NCBI GenBank assembly: GCA_913057775.1
Contig: CAJXOG010000002.1
Location: forward strand, 62,001-126,000
DNA: 64,000 nucleotides
Source of the DNA: an uncultured Fodinibius sp.
GTDB lineage: Bacteria; Bacteroidota; Rhodothermia; Balneolales; Balneolaceae
Direction: 5' to 3'
Shown: positions 1 through 9,520 of the stretch, one piece after another
Layout: each line of letters opens with the position of its first letter
How positions within the stretch are numbered: position 1 is the first letter of the stretch
Position numbers and translations under genes: made by a program
The notes under the pieces: model-generated
Told to the model about the DNA's origin: nothing
What the model saw: only the letters and a program-made list of their open reading frames with translations
Database searches by the model: none

Positions 1-112
1 AGCGGGCTTTTATTTCGATGTTGAGAATACTCATGGAGAAACTCTTTTTGTCGTTTTAATGATTCATGAGTACAACTCTTTGGCAACTAAAAAGTTTGGT
101 GATCAAAGTTTG

Positions 113-130
113 AAGGGAGTTATACTCCCG
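113..130. repeat. 18-bp palindromic element, copy 1
   Basis: The hairpin GGGAGT-TAT-ACTCCC lies just beyond the 3' end of the acyltransferase gene. Read on the minus strand, 113-130 is CGGGAGTATAACTCCCTT, an exact 18-base match to 48072-48089. The rest of bases 1-144 shows no gene I can support. The hairpin could end the minus-strand transcript but no T-run follows it. Confidence 0.55.
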
Positions 131-144
131 AAAACTATTTAAAA

Positions 145-912
145 TCATGAAATTGGCCTTACATCATCATCTTCGACACCTGCCCAATCTAAATATCGTT
201 GTCGAACTTCTTTAATATGGTCTGATAACGTATCAACGGTCCAGTCCGAAACATCAATAGCTTGGTGGATGTGGGCTGTAACTTTACCTGACTTAGTGAT
301 CATAGTGCCGCCCTTGCTGAGGTCACGATTCCCTTCAAAATAGATGGGCACAATGGGATAGTCCAAATCCATAGCCATCCGAAAGGGACCTTTTTTAAAT
401 GGACCGATGATGCCGGGATGTTTGCGCGATCCCTCAGGGGCCATCATAACTGAAAGCTGATCGCGTTTAATACGTTGATGTGTTTTTTTTAGTGTTTGAA
501 TAGCTTTATCAGATTTTTCGCGCTTGATAAAAATTTGTCCGGTAAGCCGACCCAGAATCAGGAAAATTGGGTTGTACTGAAATTCCCATTTAGCTACGAA
601 ACGTATTTTGGGCAATCCCAGCGCCAACAGGGTAAGGACATCCAGCGTAGAGCTGTGATTGATAATAAAAACGGCAGGACTGGTTAGTTCATCAGCATGC
701 ATTTTTACATCAAATGAGATGCCGCTGATCCACATGGTGGGACGCATCATGATTGGGGCAATCTTCTCTACGACTAGATTTGATGCTTTGCCAAAAGAGA
801 TGAGCAGTAGAAAAAGTATGATGGGAGTAAATATTAGGAAGACCAAGAAAAAAACAGCTATACCCAAAATGCTTCGGAAGTATTCCCGGAAACCAAAATC
901 AGAGTAGCCCAT
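145..912 (-). CDS. 1-acyl-sn-glycerol-3-phosphate acyltransferase family protein (PlsC-like)
   Basis: Predicted inner-membrane acyltransferase that adds an acyl chain to lysophosphatidic acid (or a related lysolipid) in phospholipid synthesis. The 255-aa protein has a hydrophobic N-terminal segment at about residues 14-40. It carries the family's HX4D catalytic motif as NHSSTLD (H86, D91) and the substrate-binding block APEGSRK around residues 159-164, where FPEGTRS is usual. Length fits the PlsC/LPLAT family. The ATG start gives the membrane anchor directly. It stands alone, divergent from the antiporter gene. The exact lyso-substrate cannot be told from sequence; other LPLAT paralogues acylate ornithine lipids. 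Confidence 0.85.
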   Translation of the reverse strand: MGYSDFGFREYFRSILGIAVFFLVFLIFTPIILFLLLISFGKASNLVVEKIAPIMMRPTMWISGISFDVKMHADELTSPAVFIINHSSTLDVLTLLALGLPKIRFVAKWEFQYNPIFLILGRLTGQIFIKREKSDKAIQTLKKTHQRIKRDQLSVMMAPEGSRKHPGIIGPFKKGPFRMAMDLDYPIVPIYFEGNRDLSKGGTMITKSGKVTAHIHQAIDVSDWTVDTLSDHIKEVRQRYLDWAGVEDDDVRPIS

Positions 913-1052
913 AATGTCTCTATGTTTTACCTGTCAGTTAGCACTTGGCTAATATAGTAAAATGAGGATTTAATGCTATGTTCAACAAATTTGATTTGAA
1001 GGACGCTTTTATACAGATTGCGGTGACCTTTTGAATAACAACCAAACAGAGG

Positions 1053-2603
1053 ATGACAGATACCAACAGCTCAATTCTTTCTCAATTGTCCAAAGGAAAT
1101 CGTATCAATATCATAATTGCCCTTATTGTGATGGCATTAGGGATCGTTTTTGCGGGTGAGCTTCCCCAATATGGAGACCATTACGGATTTTGGTCAGTGC
1201 TTCCGCCGCTTATTGCTATCGTGTTGGCGTTTTGGACACAAGAGGTGGTAAGCTCCCTGTTTGTAGGTATTGTGTTAGGGGGATTTATATCCGGTAATCT
1301 AAATGTTGTGGATGCCTACCTGATACCATCGATAGGTACCGAAAACTTTGCGCTTATCTTGCTGGTCTACTTATGGTCGCTGGGTGGACTTATCGGTATA
1401 TGGACGCGCACCGGCGGCGCTGAACGTTTTGCTGAGTGGGCCGGTAGTAAAATCGTCCGTGGACCTAAATCCGCCAAATTTTTTACCTGGATGATGGGCT
1501 TGGTTTTTCACCAGGGGGGCACGATCAGTACGGTATTAACTGGAGCAACTGTGCGACCCATTTCTGATGAACAGGGCGTTTCGCACGAAGAAAGTTCTTA
1601 TATGGTAGATTCTACCGCTTCACCGGCAGCTACGGTAATTCCCTTTAATGTATGGCCCATTTATATTGGTGGATTGGTGGTGGGCACAATCCCCCTTTTT
1701 GAAACTACGCAAGACGCTGTGGCATTCTTTTTCCAAGCTATTCCATTCAATTTTTACGGTATTTTTGCGCTCTTGATGACTTTGCTTTTTGCTTGGGAGT
1801 TGTTGCCATGGGTTCCCGGTAAAAAGATGCGTGAAGCCATAAAACGATCTCGTGAAACTGGTAAGCTGGACCGGGATGATTCTGAGCCAATGTCCTCAAA
1901 AGAATTAACAGAAATGGATATCCCGGAAGATTATAATTCGGGATTGATTGATTTCTTTGGTCCTATTGGTACGCTCTTGGGAGTAGCGATCATCCCCTAT
2001 ATAACCACCTTTTATATTATGGGTAATACCGAAGATCCCATGCTGTTGATTGCGGAGGCATTTGTGCTGGCGGTGTTGACCGGAATGTTTGTGGCTCTGG
2101 CTAAGGGCATGGAGCTTAAAACCGTAATGGATGGTTTTGTGGATGGTTGCAAGGGAGTAACGATTGGCGCTATTGTTCTGGCGTTGGCAGTGACATTGAA
2201 GGAGGTAGCGGAATCGGTGGGTACAGCTGAGTATGTGGTCGCTCTTGTTGGCGATTCCATTGCGCCGATGTTTTTACCTGCTATCTTAATGGGATTATGT
2301 ATGTTGATTGCTTTTGCAGCGGGCACCTCATTTGGAACCTATGCGGTGGTATTTCCGGTGGCGATGCCGCTGGCCTGGGCCATATTGCCTGATCCATTCT
2401 TTATTACGCTTTGCTTTGGAGCGGTCGTAGGCGGCAGTGTATTCGGAGATCAGTGTTCTCCCATCTCGGATACAACCATTCTTTCTTCGCTGGCAACCGG
2501 CAGTGATTTAATGGATCACGTTAAAACACAAATTCCGCTGGCTCTTGTGGCTGCCGGAATTGGTGCCGTACTATACACACTGATTGTGGCAGTATTTGTG
2601 TGA
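1053..2603 (+). CDS. nhaC: Na+/H+ antiporter, NhaC family
   Basis: Polytopic inner-membrane protein of 516 aa, predicted to exchange cytoplasmic Na+ for external H+. About 11-12 hydrophobic segments run through the sequence. A charged cytoplasmic loop lies at about residues 255-295. The NhaC-family signature GDQCSPISDTTILSS sits near the C-terminus (about 470-484), and HQGGTISTVLTGATVRPISD is another conserved intramembrane stretch. NhaC relatives also include malate/lactate antiporters, so the substrate is not certain. A Na+-exporting antiporter fits a marine or halotolerant host. Monocistronic: opposed genes lie on both sides. Confidence 0.85.
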   Translation: MTDTNSSILSQLSKGNRINIIIALIVMALGIVFAGELPQYGDHYGFWSVLPPLIAIVLAFWTQEVVSSLFVGIVLGGFISGNLNVVDAYLIPSIGTENFALILLVYLWSLGGLIGIWTRTGGAERFAEWAGSKIVRGPKSAKFFTWMMGLVFHQGGTISTVLTGATVRPISDEQGVSHEESSYMVDSTASPAATVIPFNVWPIYIGGLVVGTIPLFETTQDAVAFFFQAIPFNFYGIFALLMTLLFAWELLPWVPGKKMREAIKRSRETGKLDRDDSEPMSSKELTEMDIPEDYNSGLIDFFGPIGTLLGVAIIPYITTFYIMGNTEDPMLLIAEAFVLAVLTGMFVALAKGMELKTVMDGFVDGCKGVTIGAIVLALAVTLKEVAESVGTAEYVVALVGDSIAPMFLPAILMGLCMLIAFAAGTSFGTYAVVFPVAMPLAWAILPDPFFITLCFGAVVGGSVFGDQCSPISDTTILSSLATGSDLMDHVKTQIPLALVAAGIGAVLYTLIVAVFV

Positions 2604-2701
2604 AAGAATTGTACTTAATCTGATTTCGTTGCTCTGCTGCGTAACCAGATGTTATTAATTGCTACGTTGCTGAGAGTTTTAAAGCTGCAATTTTTAAGCG
2701 T

Positions 2702-3157
2702 CTATTCTTGCAGCTCCGAAGTGCAGTGTGGGCAACGTGTTGCCTTTACGGAGATATCAGAAAAGCAATAGTCACATTTTTTAATTGATGGTGCCACCGG
2801 TTCGGGGGTGTCTTCAGGTCGTTTCAGCTTGTTGATGTAGCGTATCAGAATAAAAACGGCAAAGGCTACGATTAAAAAGCTAATAGCAGTATTAATAAAC
2901 AGGCCGTAATTTAGGGTAACGGCTCCAACTTCTTGGGCAGTGGATATGGTGGCATATGGAGGGGGAATACTTCCTTCCTTGAGGACAATAAAAAATTCCG
3001 AAAAGTCCACTCCTCCCATCAGCAGTCCCAATGGTGGCATTAATACATCTTTAACAAGTGATTGAACAACCCCGGTAAAAGCTGCTCCAATGATAATACC
3101 CACAGCCATATCCACCACATTCCCTTTAATGGCAAACTCTTTAAATTCTTTTAGCAT
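2702..3157 (-). CDS. mscL: Large-conductance mechanosensitive channel MscL with C-terminal zinc ribbon
   Basis: Pentameric inner-membrane channel that opens under membrane tension to release solutes during hypo-osmotic shock. The N-terminus matches the family core: the amphipathic helix [20 protein letters not shown] and pore helix TM1 at residues 14-37, then TM2 at about 85-107. In place of the usual short cytoplasmic bundle, a Pro/Glu linker leads to a four-cysteine ribbon, C128-x2-C131-x10-C142-x2-C145, at the extreme C-terminus. Total length is 151 aa. The ribbon is seen directly; zinc binding is inferred. It stands alone and is convergent with nhaC. Confidence 0.93.
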   Translation of the reverse strand: MLKEFKEFAIKGNVVDMAVGIIIGAAFTGVVQSLVKDVLMPPLGLLMGGVDFSEFFIVLKEGSIPPPYATISTAQEVGAVTLNYGLFINTAISFLIVAFAVFILIRYINKLKRPEDTPEPVAPSIKKCDYCFSDISVKATRCPHCTSELQE

Positions 3158-3277
3158 AGTCCCTCCTTATATATTGATAATAGTTAAACACTTGATAAAA
3201 TTAACTTTACAAAAATGTAGGATAAAAACCTATAGAAAGGGCTTAATCATCCAGTTTCGAATAAAAATGAGGGATGT

Positions 3278-3454
3278 TTAAGATTGAGGGATTATAGCAG
3301 AAATATCCTCAAAGTTGAGATATAGTTCTTCCATTTCTTTGCCATCATCATCCTTAACCTCAACTTTATCTAGAACATCGTTTAACTCAATGCTGCCAGC
3401 TGTTATATCTACCGTTACTCCGCTCTCAAAGATGATTTTATAGTTTGTCATCAT
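3278..3454 (-). CDS. Small acidic protein of unknown function (58 aa)
   Basis: An intact frame reads from ATG at 3452-3454 (a second ATG follows at once) to TAA at 3278-3280. It encodes MMTNYKIIFESG... ending ISAIIPQS: 58 residues, rich in Asp/Glu, with alternating hydrophobic residues that suggest a small beta-rich cytoplasmic fold. It has no signal peptide or cysteines. I recognise no family. It fills an otherwise empty gap of about 410 bases between ftsH and mscL and lies 114 bases downstream of neither gene's control region in an obvious way. Coding status rests on the clean frame and protein-like composition. Confidence 0.5.
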   Translation of the reverse strand: MMTNYKIIFESGVTVDITAGSIELNDVLDKVEVKDDDGKEMEELYLNFEDISAIIPQS

Positions 3455-3568
3455 TTAAGTGCTTTTTGTTTAGAAAGTACCAAGATATTTGCAGCGTGTA
3501 ATTTCTATTCCATAAATGGAAACTGCGATACATTTACGCAAAATCCTAAAGCTTGAAGAATATATCAG

Positions 3569-5566
3569 TTATTCTTCTTCGTCAGCAGGCTCTTCGTTCT
3601 CTTTTAATTTAGTGTCATCCTCTGTTTTCTCCTGCTTCTCTTCTTCAGTTGCTTCCTCTTCTGCTGTTCCATTCAACCATTGCATGACTTTTTTGCCGGA
3701 TACCTCTTCGTGTTCAATAAGCTCATCAGCAAGTTTATCCAGGATATCTCTGTGTTCGCTAATGGCGGTCATGGCGCGGTCATAGGCCTCTTTGAGTATT
3801 CTAAGGACCTCCTCGTCTACTTCACGGGCTGTGTTTTCACTGTACTCCTTAGAGCTTCCCATCTGCTCGCCCAGGAATACCTGTTCGCGCTGACTACCGA
3901 AGGCAATATTGTTAAATTTATCGCTCATACCCCAGTCGAGCACCATCTTGCGGGCCAGTTTGCGGATCTGCTTAAGATCATTTTCGGCACCGCTGGTGGC
4001 CGTATCAAAAATGAGATTTTCTGCAGCGCGTCCGCCCATCATTACGGCCATACGGTCGAGCATATATTTCTTTTCGTATAAATATTTCTCTTTGTCAGGC
4101 ATCTGCATAGTTACGCCCATTGCTTTACCACGTGGAATTACGGTTACCTTGTGAATGGGATCGGTGTTAGATAATACCGCCGCAACAATAGCATGACCGG
4201 CTTCGTGGTAGGCTAAAAGCTTTTTCTCGTGGTCAGTAAGCCTGATGCCTTCACGTTTAAGTCCCATCATTACCTTGTCGCGGGCTTGGTCGATATCTTG
4301 CTGTTCAATAGCCTTTCGTTTGTATCGTGCAGCAATAAGAGCAGCCTCATTGAGCAGGTTTTCGAGATCGGCACCGCTAAATCCGGGGGTTGAACGGGCA
4401 ATTTCTTCGAGATCCACATCTTCTGAAACCTTCTTGTTTTGAGAGTGGATTTTCAGAATTTGCTCACGGTGTTCCTGCGTAGGCAGATGTACGGTGATCT
4501 GACGATCAAAGCGGCCGGGGCGCAGTAATGCTTTATCCAAAATATCGGGACGGTTGGTCGCTGCCATTACGACAACCCCTTCATTTTTCTCGAAACCGTC
4601 GAGTTCGGAGAGCAGTTGGTTGAGCGTCTGTTCCCGTTCGTCATGACCGCCACCGAGTCCGGCACCACGCTTACGTCCGATTGAGTCAATTTCGTCAATA
4701 AAAATGATTGCAGGTTCTTTTTCTTTGGCTTTCTCAAACATATCGCGCACGCGCTTGGCGCCAACGCCTACAAACATCTCCATAAAATCAGAACCGGTAA
4801 TCGTAAAAAATGGTACGCCTGCTTCACCGGCAACGGCGCGAGCAAGTAATGTTTTACCGGTACCCGGAGGGCCTACCATTAGCAGACCGCGGGGAAGTTC
4901 TCCACCTAACGAATCAAATTGATCGGGATCTTTAAGGAAACTAACAACCTCTTGGAGTTCTGTTTTGGCTCCTTCAAGACCGGCCACATCATCAAATGTG
5001 GTGTTGACTGTTTCGGCATCCTGCAGCTTGGCCTTACTTTCACCGATCTTGAACATGTTTTGTCCCTGCATGCGCATTTGTCGGAAGAATTGGAAGCCAA
5101 TCATGATGAGGAAAATAAGTGGTAGTCCCCAGAGCAAGACAGTCCACCAGTTAAAGTCACTTTTGGGACGTGTTTCTACTTGCACCTCGTTATCCTCGAG
5201 CATGCTCATCAGTTTATCATCCCCAAAAGAAGGAAGATAGGTGTTAAAGCTTTTATAGTGAGTGGTATCGTTTTCGGCTGCTTTAAGTCGGGTTGCTTCC
5301 TTGAGATCACCGGTGACTTGTTCACCTTGAATGAGAACCTTCTGAACATTGCCGGAGGTGATTTGATTACGAAATTCGCTGTAATCAATAGTGGGTGGGC
5401 CGCCAAAAATTCCGCCGCTTTGTGAGCTGAATAACCAAAAGCCAAAAAGGGCTGCTAAGACAATCCAGTAAAAGGTGTACTGATGTTTGCCTCCGGGACC
5501 CTTAAGTCCTTTATTCTTTTTCTGATCGTTTTTGTTCGGGTTTTGCTTCTTCTTATTCTCGGGCAT
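3569..5566 (-). CDS. ftsH: ATP-dependent zinc metalloprotease FtsH
   Basis: Membrane-anchored AAA+ protease that pulls out and degrades misfolded membrane proteins and some soluble regulators. In the 665-aa protein, TM1 is at about residues 31-48, a periplasmic FtsH_ext domain at 57-135, and TM2 at 141-161. The AAA module has Walker A GPPGTGKT (232-239), Walker B IIFIDEID (287-294) and the SRH with arginine fingers RPGRFDR. The M41 protease zinc site is HEAGH (454-458). The C-terminal tail of about 35 residues is extremely Glu-rich, as often seen in this bacterial group. It lies downstream of the tRNA-Lys gene on the same strand, separated from it by a terminator. Confidence 0.98.
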   Translation of the reverse strand: MPENKKKQNPNKNDQKKNKGLKGPGGKHQYTFYWIVLAALFGFWLFSSQSGGIFGGPPTIDYSEFRNQITSGNVQKVLIQGEQVTGDLKEATRLKAAENDTTHYKSFNTYLPSFGDDKLMSMLEDNEVQVETRPKSDFNWWTVLLWGLPLIFLIMIGFQFFRQMRMQGQNMFKIGESKAKLQDAETVNTTFDDVAGLEGAKTELQEVVSFLKDPDQFDSLGGELPRGLLMVGPPGTGKTLLARAVAGEAGVPFFTITGSDFMEMFVGVGAKRVRDMFEKAKEKEPAIIFIDEIDSIGRKRGAGLGGGHDEREQTLNQLLSELDGFEKNEGVVVMAATNRPDILDKALLRPGRFDRQITVHLPTQEHREQILKIHSQNKKVSEDVDLEEIARSTPGFSGADLENLLNEAALIAARYKRKAIEQQDIDQARDKVMMGLKREGIRLTDHEKKLLAYHEAGHAIVAAVLSNTDPIHKVTVIPRGKAMGVTMQMPDKEKYLYEKKYMLDRMAVMMGGRAAENLIFDTATSGAENDLKQIRKLARKMVLDWGMSDKFNNIAFGSQREQVFLGEQMGSSKEYSENTAREVDEEVLRILKEAYDRAMTAISEHRDILDKLADELIEHEEVSGKKVMQWLNGTAEEEATEEEKQEKTEDDTKLKENEEPADEEE

Positions 5567-5677
5567 AGAAACGTATTAAGTGAAAACAACTAAAATTGGG
5601 ATAAATATGTGTCACATTCAACGAAAGTTAACGGTGTATAAATTCCAAAATTATTAACCGTTTACTCCGAATTATAC

Positions 5678-5713
5678 AAAAAAAGCCTCTGAGGCTATCA
5701 ACCAGCAGAGGCT
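5678..5713 (-). terminator. Rho-independent terminator after tRNA-Lys
   Basis: On the minus strand, stem AAGCCTCTG pairs with CAGAGGCTT (5683-5691 with 5705-5713). A run of seven T (5678-5684 as A on the plus strand) follows. It sits 25 bases past the 3' end of tRNA-Lys and before ftsH. Confidence 0.8.
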
Positions 5714-5737
5714 TAGAGAGAGTTTCTTTTCAAATTG

Positions 5738-5810
5738 TGAGTCGGGAGGGGATCGAACCCACGACCCACGCCTTAAAAGGGCGTTGCTCTACCAACTGAG
5801 CTACCGACTC
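5738..5810 (-). tRNA. tRNA-Lys (anticodon UUU)
   Basis: A cloverleaf of 73 nt can be folded by hand. The acceptor stem GAGTCGG pairs with CCGACTC. The D-arm contains AGCTCAGTTGGTAGAGC. The anticodon arm ACGCC-CTTTTAA-GGCGT has anticodon TTT. The T-arm contains GGTTCGATC and has one T-T mismatch in its stem. The discriminator is A, and no CCA is encoded at the 3' end, so CCA would be added after transcription. Confidence 0.97.
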
Positions 5811-5976
5811 TTGGGTCAAAAACAGATTCCAAATATACGGATTTCGACCAACTAATTTCAAGGAAAAATCAGGTAAAATTTTATTTTCCTAAAATGTAGA
5901 ATAAAGGGAGAGGAAATTGGTCGATTTCATTAAAAAAATGGTACCTTCAATGTATTTTAAAATTTAAAAAGAAAGT

Positions 5977-6936
5977 GTGTTGCGACCCGATATTTTAAAA
6001 GAGTATTCTATTTATCCTATTAAGATTCCCACCCCATTTGCTGTGGGAGATGTTTTTAGCTATCTAATTAAAGATGAGAAAAATGTACTGGTTGATACCG
6101 GGCAATATACCGATGACGCTTTTGAGTGTGTTCGTTATCATCTAAGTGAACAGGAATTAACGATCGAAGATATTGATGAGATTTGGCTTACTCATGGGCA
6201 TCCGGATCACTACGGACAGGCTGCCCAACTTGCCGATCGTGCGGGAGCAACGGTGTTCGGGCATCCCCTGGAGCGCTCAAACTTTGGAGGAAATGATGAT
6301 GCCGACTTATTTGAAGCGTTTTTTCAAAAACATGGTATTCCCAAAGGTGATATTCAGAATATGGTTAATCAGCTCGATTGGCTGCAGCAATTTCAGCTGG
6401 CGATTGAACCCGAATGGATCCAAGAGGGAGCGGTGCTTAACAGCGGTGAGCTTTCATTCAAGGTTGTGCATACTCCCGGCCATGCTCCCGGTCATGTATC
6501 ATACCAAAGTGACAGAGGTGTTATTTTTGGTGGGGATTTGTTGTTGGGGCATATCAGCACAAATGCTTTGATTAATTTTGATGCGGAAACGGATCAACGG
6601 AATAGGAGCTTATTGCAGTATCGAGAATCGCTGAAATGGATTAGCGAGCAGGGTGGGCTGGTGCTACCGGGTCATGGGGAAATAATACAACATGCGGCGT
6701 CGGTTGCTGATCATCACCTTAATGAACACAAAAAGCGATATCAGAAAATTAAACAGTTGTTGAGTAAGGAGTCGATGACGTTATTGGAGTTATCTCACCG
6801 TATTTTTGCTGATGCTATAGAAAAAGGAGCGTTATTTTTAGTTTTGTCGGAAGTGCTGGGCTATTTGGACTGGGGGATTGATGAAGGGGTTATCGCAGTT
6901 GATGATTCAGAAATGGAGTATCGAGCTATCAAATAG
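5977..6936 (+). CDS. Metallo-beta-lactamase-fold hydrolase
   Basis: Predicted cytoplasmic metal-dependent hydrolase of 319 aa. The MBL signature is THGHPDHYG at about residues 72-80, giving the HxHxDH metal site. Further metal ligands are the His in HTPGHAPGH, the Asp in FGGDLLLG and the His in VLPGHGE. A C-terminal helical domain after the MBL core resembles the winged-helix tail of LACTB2-type and lactonase-type members. The start is GTG at 5977, with another GTG overlapping it. Substrate is unknown; glyoxalase II-like, thioesterase and lactonase activities all occur in this subfamily. Confidence 0.8.
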   Translation: MLRPDILKEYSIYPIKIPTPFAVGDVFSYLIKDEKNVLVDTGQYTDDAFECVRYHLSEQELTIEDIDEIWLTHGHPDHYGQAAQLADRAGATVFGHPLERSNFGGNDDADLFEAFFQKHGIPKGDIQNMVNQLDWLQQFQLAIEPEWIQEGAVLNSGELSFKVVHTPGHAPGHVSYQSDRGVIFGGDLLLGHISTNALINFDAETDQRNRSLLQYRESLKWISEQGGLVLPGHGEIIQHAASVADHHLNEHKKRYQKIKQLLSKESMTLLELSHRIFADAIEKGALFLVLSEVLGYLDWGIDEGVIAVDDSEMEYRAIK

Positions 6937-7051
6937 TTCAGTGATGAAGAATACATTATGAATTAGGAATTAAAAATGAAAAATTATAACTGTTTTGTTG
7001 ATATTTATAATGTGCACTCAAAAATCCGATAATTGAAAATCAACAATTACC

Positions 7052-7450
7052 ATGTCTACGATATTTACGAAGATTATTGAAGGTGAGATTCCTTGTCATA
7101 AAGTAGCCGAAACCGAAGATCATATCGTTTTTTTAGATATCAATCCCATTGCTGAGGGACATACGTTGGTGGTTCCCAAGAAAGAGGTCGACTACTTTTT
7201 TGATCTGCCGGACGATTTGATGCAGAGCACCATGGCGGTATCCCGACATATTGCAAAAGCAATTGATGAGGCACTGAATCCGTTGCGGACCGGCGTTATC
7301 GTTCAGGGATTGGAAGTGCCACATGCTCACGTGCACCTGATTCCCCTCTATAAAACAAATCAAGTGATGGCACTGGGACATAACGTATCAGTCAGCGAGG
7401 AGAGGATGGTTGAGTTGAAGGAAAAGATTGCAGCTGAGGTATCTCTATGA
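7052..7450 (+). CDS. HIT family protein (histidine triad nucleotide hydrolase)
   Basis: Small cytoplasmic dimeric nucleotide-binding protein of 132 aa. The histidine-triad motif is HAHVHLIPL near residue 91, with the upstream HIT features CHKVAE, FLDINPIAEGHTLVVPK. Family members cleave AMP from phosphoramidates or aminoacyl-adenylates. The stop overlaps the aroQ start by 4 bases (ATGA), so the two genes are almost certainly co-transcribed and translationally coupled. The physiological substrate cannot be read from sequence. Confidence 0.92.
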   Translation: MSTIFTKIIEGEIPCHKVAETEDHIVFLDINPIAEGHTLVVPKKEVDYFFDLPDDLMQSTMAVSRHIAKAIDEALNPLRTGVIVQGLEVPHAHVHLIPLYKTNQVMALGHNVSVSEERMVELKEKIAAEVSL

Positions 7451-7881
7451 AAATATCAGTTTTGAATGGACCCAATTTAAATATGCTGGGTAAACGCGAT
7501 CCCGAGCAATATGGCGCCGATACACTTGAAGACATCGAACAGTTGCTTATCGATTCATTTCCCGATCATGAAATGACTTTCTTCCAAAGTAATTTAGAGG
7601 GAGAACTGGTCGAAGCTATTCAGTCGTTGATGGATAGTAATTTTGACGGAGTCATTGTTAACTTTGGAGGGTTCTCGCATACCTCGGTGGCGATCCGTGA
7701 TGCTCTTGAGTTAATTGATATTCCCATTGTGGAAGTACATCTGTCCAATATTCATGCGCGCGAAGAATTCCGCGAACGTACGCTAACAGGAGCTGTAGCA
7801 GATGGCATTATCACGGGTTTTGGGAAACAAAGTTATCTGCTTGGAGTACATGCACTTGAAAAGTTAATAGCAAGCAAATAA
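7447..7881 (+). CDS. aroQ: 3-dehydroquinate dehydratase, type II
   Basis: Cytoplasmic dodecameric enzyme of the shikimate pathway; it dehydrates 3-dehydroquinate to 3-dehydroshikimate. At 144 aa it has the usual length. Family blocks are all present: LNGPNLNMLGKRDPEQYG (catalytic Tyr at its end), NFGGFSHTSVAIRDAL and VEVHLSNIHAREEFR (catalytic His). It overlaps the upstream HIT gene by 4 bases. No other shikimate gene is nearby. Confidence 0.97.
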   Translation: MKISVLNGPNLNMLGKRDPEQYGADTLEDIEQLLIDSFPDHEMTFFQSNLEGELVEAIQSLMDSNFDGVIVNFGGFSHTSVAIRDALELIDIPIVEVHLSNIHAREEFRERTLTGAVADGIITGFGKQSYLLGVHALEKLIASK

Positions 7882-7889
7882 CCTTTGAC

Positions 7890-7920
7890 TTGTCATCTCG
7901 GCCACAGGGAAAGATCTTTG
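7890..7920. repeat. Partial intergenic repeat of the TGTCAT family
   Basis: TTGTCATCTCGGCC followed by GGGAAAGATCTTTG resembles the left part of the elements at 34305-34384 and 37259-37308, which also begin TGTCAT and run into a GA-rich or GAAAT-like core. It lies between aroQ and the flippase gene. Only one arm is clear, so this may be a decayed copy. Confidence 0.35.
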
Positions 7921-7952
7921 TTTACTTACATAGCACAATCTAATTCTTCCTT

Positions 7953-9425
7953 TTGAAAAAGTTACGAGAACTACTTTCTGATACGCTTATTTATGGGATC
8001 AGCAGTGTGTTGGCTCGTTTTATCGGTTACCTGCTGGTTCCATTGCACACCGATGTATTTCCAACATCGGAGTATGGCGTAGTAAGTTTAGTTTATGCCG
8101 GACTCGCTTTCCTGAACGTGATCTTCACATTTGGGATGGAGTCGGCCTACCTGCGCTATGCCAAAGATCGTGATCAGGCAAAAAACGTGTTCAAAACGTT
8201 GCAGACAGGGTTGGGTGCTCTTTCCACCGTCTTGGTGGTTGCTCTTGTTTTTCTTGCTCCCGTTTTGATGCCGGCCATGAGCCTGGAATCGACCGGTAGC
8301 CAAAACCTGTACTGGATGATGCTCGGCATCCTCTGGTTCGATACCATGGTGCTGGTACCCTTTGCCGAACTGCGGTTAGTCCGTCGACAATGGCTGTTTG
8401 CTATATTCAAAACGGGTAATATTTTGGTGAATGTGGGCCTGCAGTTTTATCTGATCCTCGGTCTGGGATGGGGCATCGAAGCGGTATTTTTTGCGAGTCT
8501 TATTGCCTCAGGGTTAACAGCCATTGCTCTCTGGATTGCCACCGCGCCCATGCTTTCGGGGAATTGGGATACCCCCGTATTTCGTAAAGCACTTAGATTT
8601 GGATTACCCTTTGTGCCCGCGGGACTTGGCTATGCCATCAATGAAACACTGGATCGCTTTTTCTTGGGCAATTATCTATCGCAGTCTACGGTGACTGAGC
8701 TCTACAGTCCTGATATGACGCCCGACGATGTTGTTGGGATCTACAGTGCCTGCTATAAACTGTCAGTATTTATGCTGCTGCTGGTACAGATGTTTCGGAT
8801 GGCATGGCAGCCTTTCTTTTTGCGTGAATCCGACGATCCCGATGCGCCCGAACTTTATCGCGATGTGTTTAGGTACTTCAACGTCGTTGCCGGAATATGC
8901 TTTTTGGTAGTGGCTTTATTTGCCCAACATATCGTCCAGATAAAAGTACCGGTACTTGATGTCTATTTGGTAGGGGAACAGTATTGGTCGGGACTTAGCA
9001 TTGTGCCCGTGTTACTTGGAGCCTATTGGTTTCAGGGCTGGTACATGAACTTTTCGGCCGGCATTTTTATCGAGGAGGAAACCAAAATCCTGCCCGTTAT
9101 TACACTTATAGGGGCGGGAATAACGGTGATAGCCAATCTTTTGCTGATTCCCCATTTTGGGATGATGGGGTCAGCATATGCCACCTTTCTAAGTTATGCC
9201 TCTATGGCGATGATGTTATACTATAAAAGTGTTCGGGTGTATCCGGTCAATTATCAAATTATGCGCACATTTCTGATGATGTTGATCGCTGCCGGTTCAT
9301 TGTATGCCTTGCCGCGGGTAATAGGGTGGATGGGATCGGAATGGACAAGTCGCTTTACAGTGTTATTAGTAGGCGGAGCAGGAATGGTCTTGCTGGCAAT
9401 TCCAAATTATTTACTGAAGAAATAA
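7953..9425 (+). CDS. Polysaccharide/lipid flippase of the MOP superfamily (Wzx-like)
   Basis: Integral membrane protein of 490 aa with about 14 hydrophobic segments spread over its length, as in oligosaccharide flippases that move undecaprenyl-linked glycans across the inner membrane. The N-terminus KLRELLSDTLIYGISSVLARFIGYLLVPL is typical of Polysacc_synt_3-type proteins. It starts at TTG (7953). No glycosyltransferases or polymerase are nearby, so the transported glycan is unknown; MurJ-like lipid II transport cannot be excluded but the sequence looks more like O-antigen transporters. Confidence 0.85.
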   Translation: MKKLRELLSDTLIYGISSVLARFIGYLLVPLHTDVFPTSEYGVVSLVYAGLAFLNVIFTFGMESAYLRYAKDRDQAKNVFKTLQTGLGALSTVLVVALVFLAPVLMPAMSLESTGSQNLYWMMLGILWFDTMVLVPFAELRLVRRQWLFAIFKTGNILVNVGLQFYLILGLGWGIEAVFFASLIASGLTAIALWIATAPMLSGNWDTPVFRKALRFGLPFVPAGLGYAINETLDRFFLGNYLSQSTVTELYSPDMTPDDVVGIYSACYKLSVFMLLLVQMFRMAWQPFFLRESDDPDAPELYRDVFRYFNVVAGICFLVVALFAQHIVQIKVPVLDVYLVGEQYWSGLSIVPVLLGAYWFQGWYMNFSAGIFIEEETKILPVITLIGAGITVIANLLLIPHFGMMGSAYATFLSYASMAMMLYYKSVRVYPVNYQIMRTFLMMLIAAGSLYALPRVIGWMGSEWTSRFTVLLVGGAGMVLLAIPNYLLKK

Positions 9426-9520
9426 GACCATTTTTCCCGGTTTTAAATTACTGATTTTGGGAAATCCTGCCCCCATGAAACTATTAGATCAAATATTTAA
9501 AACTATTTGGTGATATTATT

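Noticed and set aside
1-144. Possible truncated gene at the left window edge
   Set aside because: No frame through these bases shows a recognisable protein end in either direction, apart from the hairpin at 113-130.
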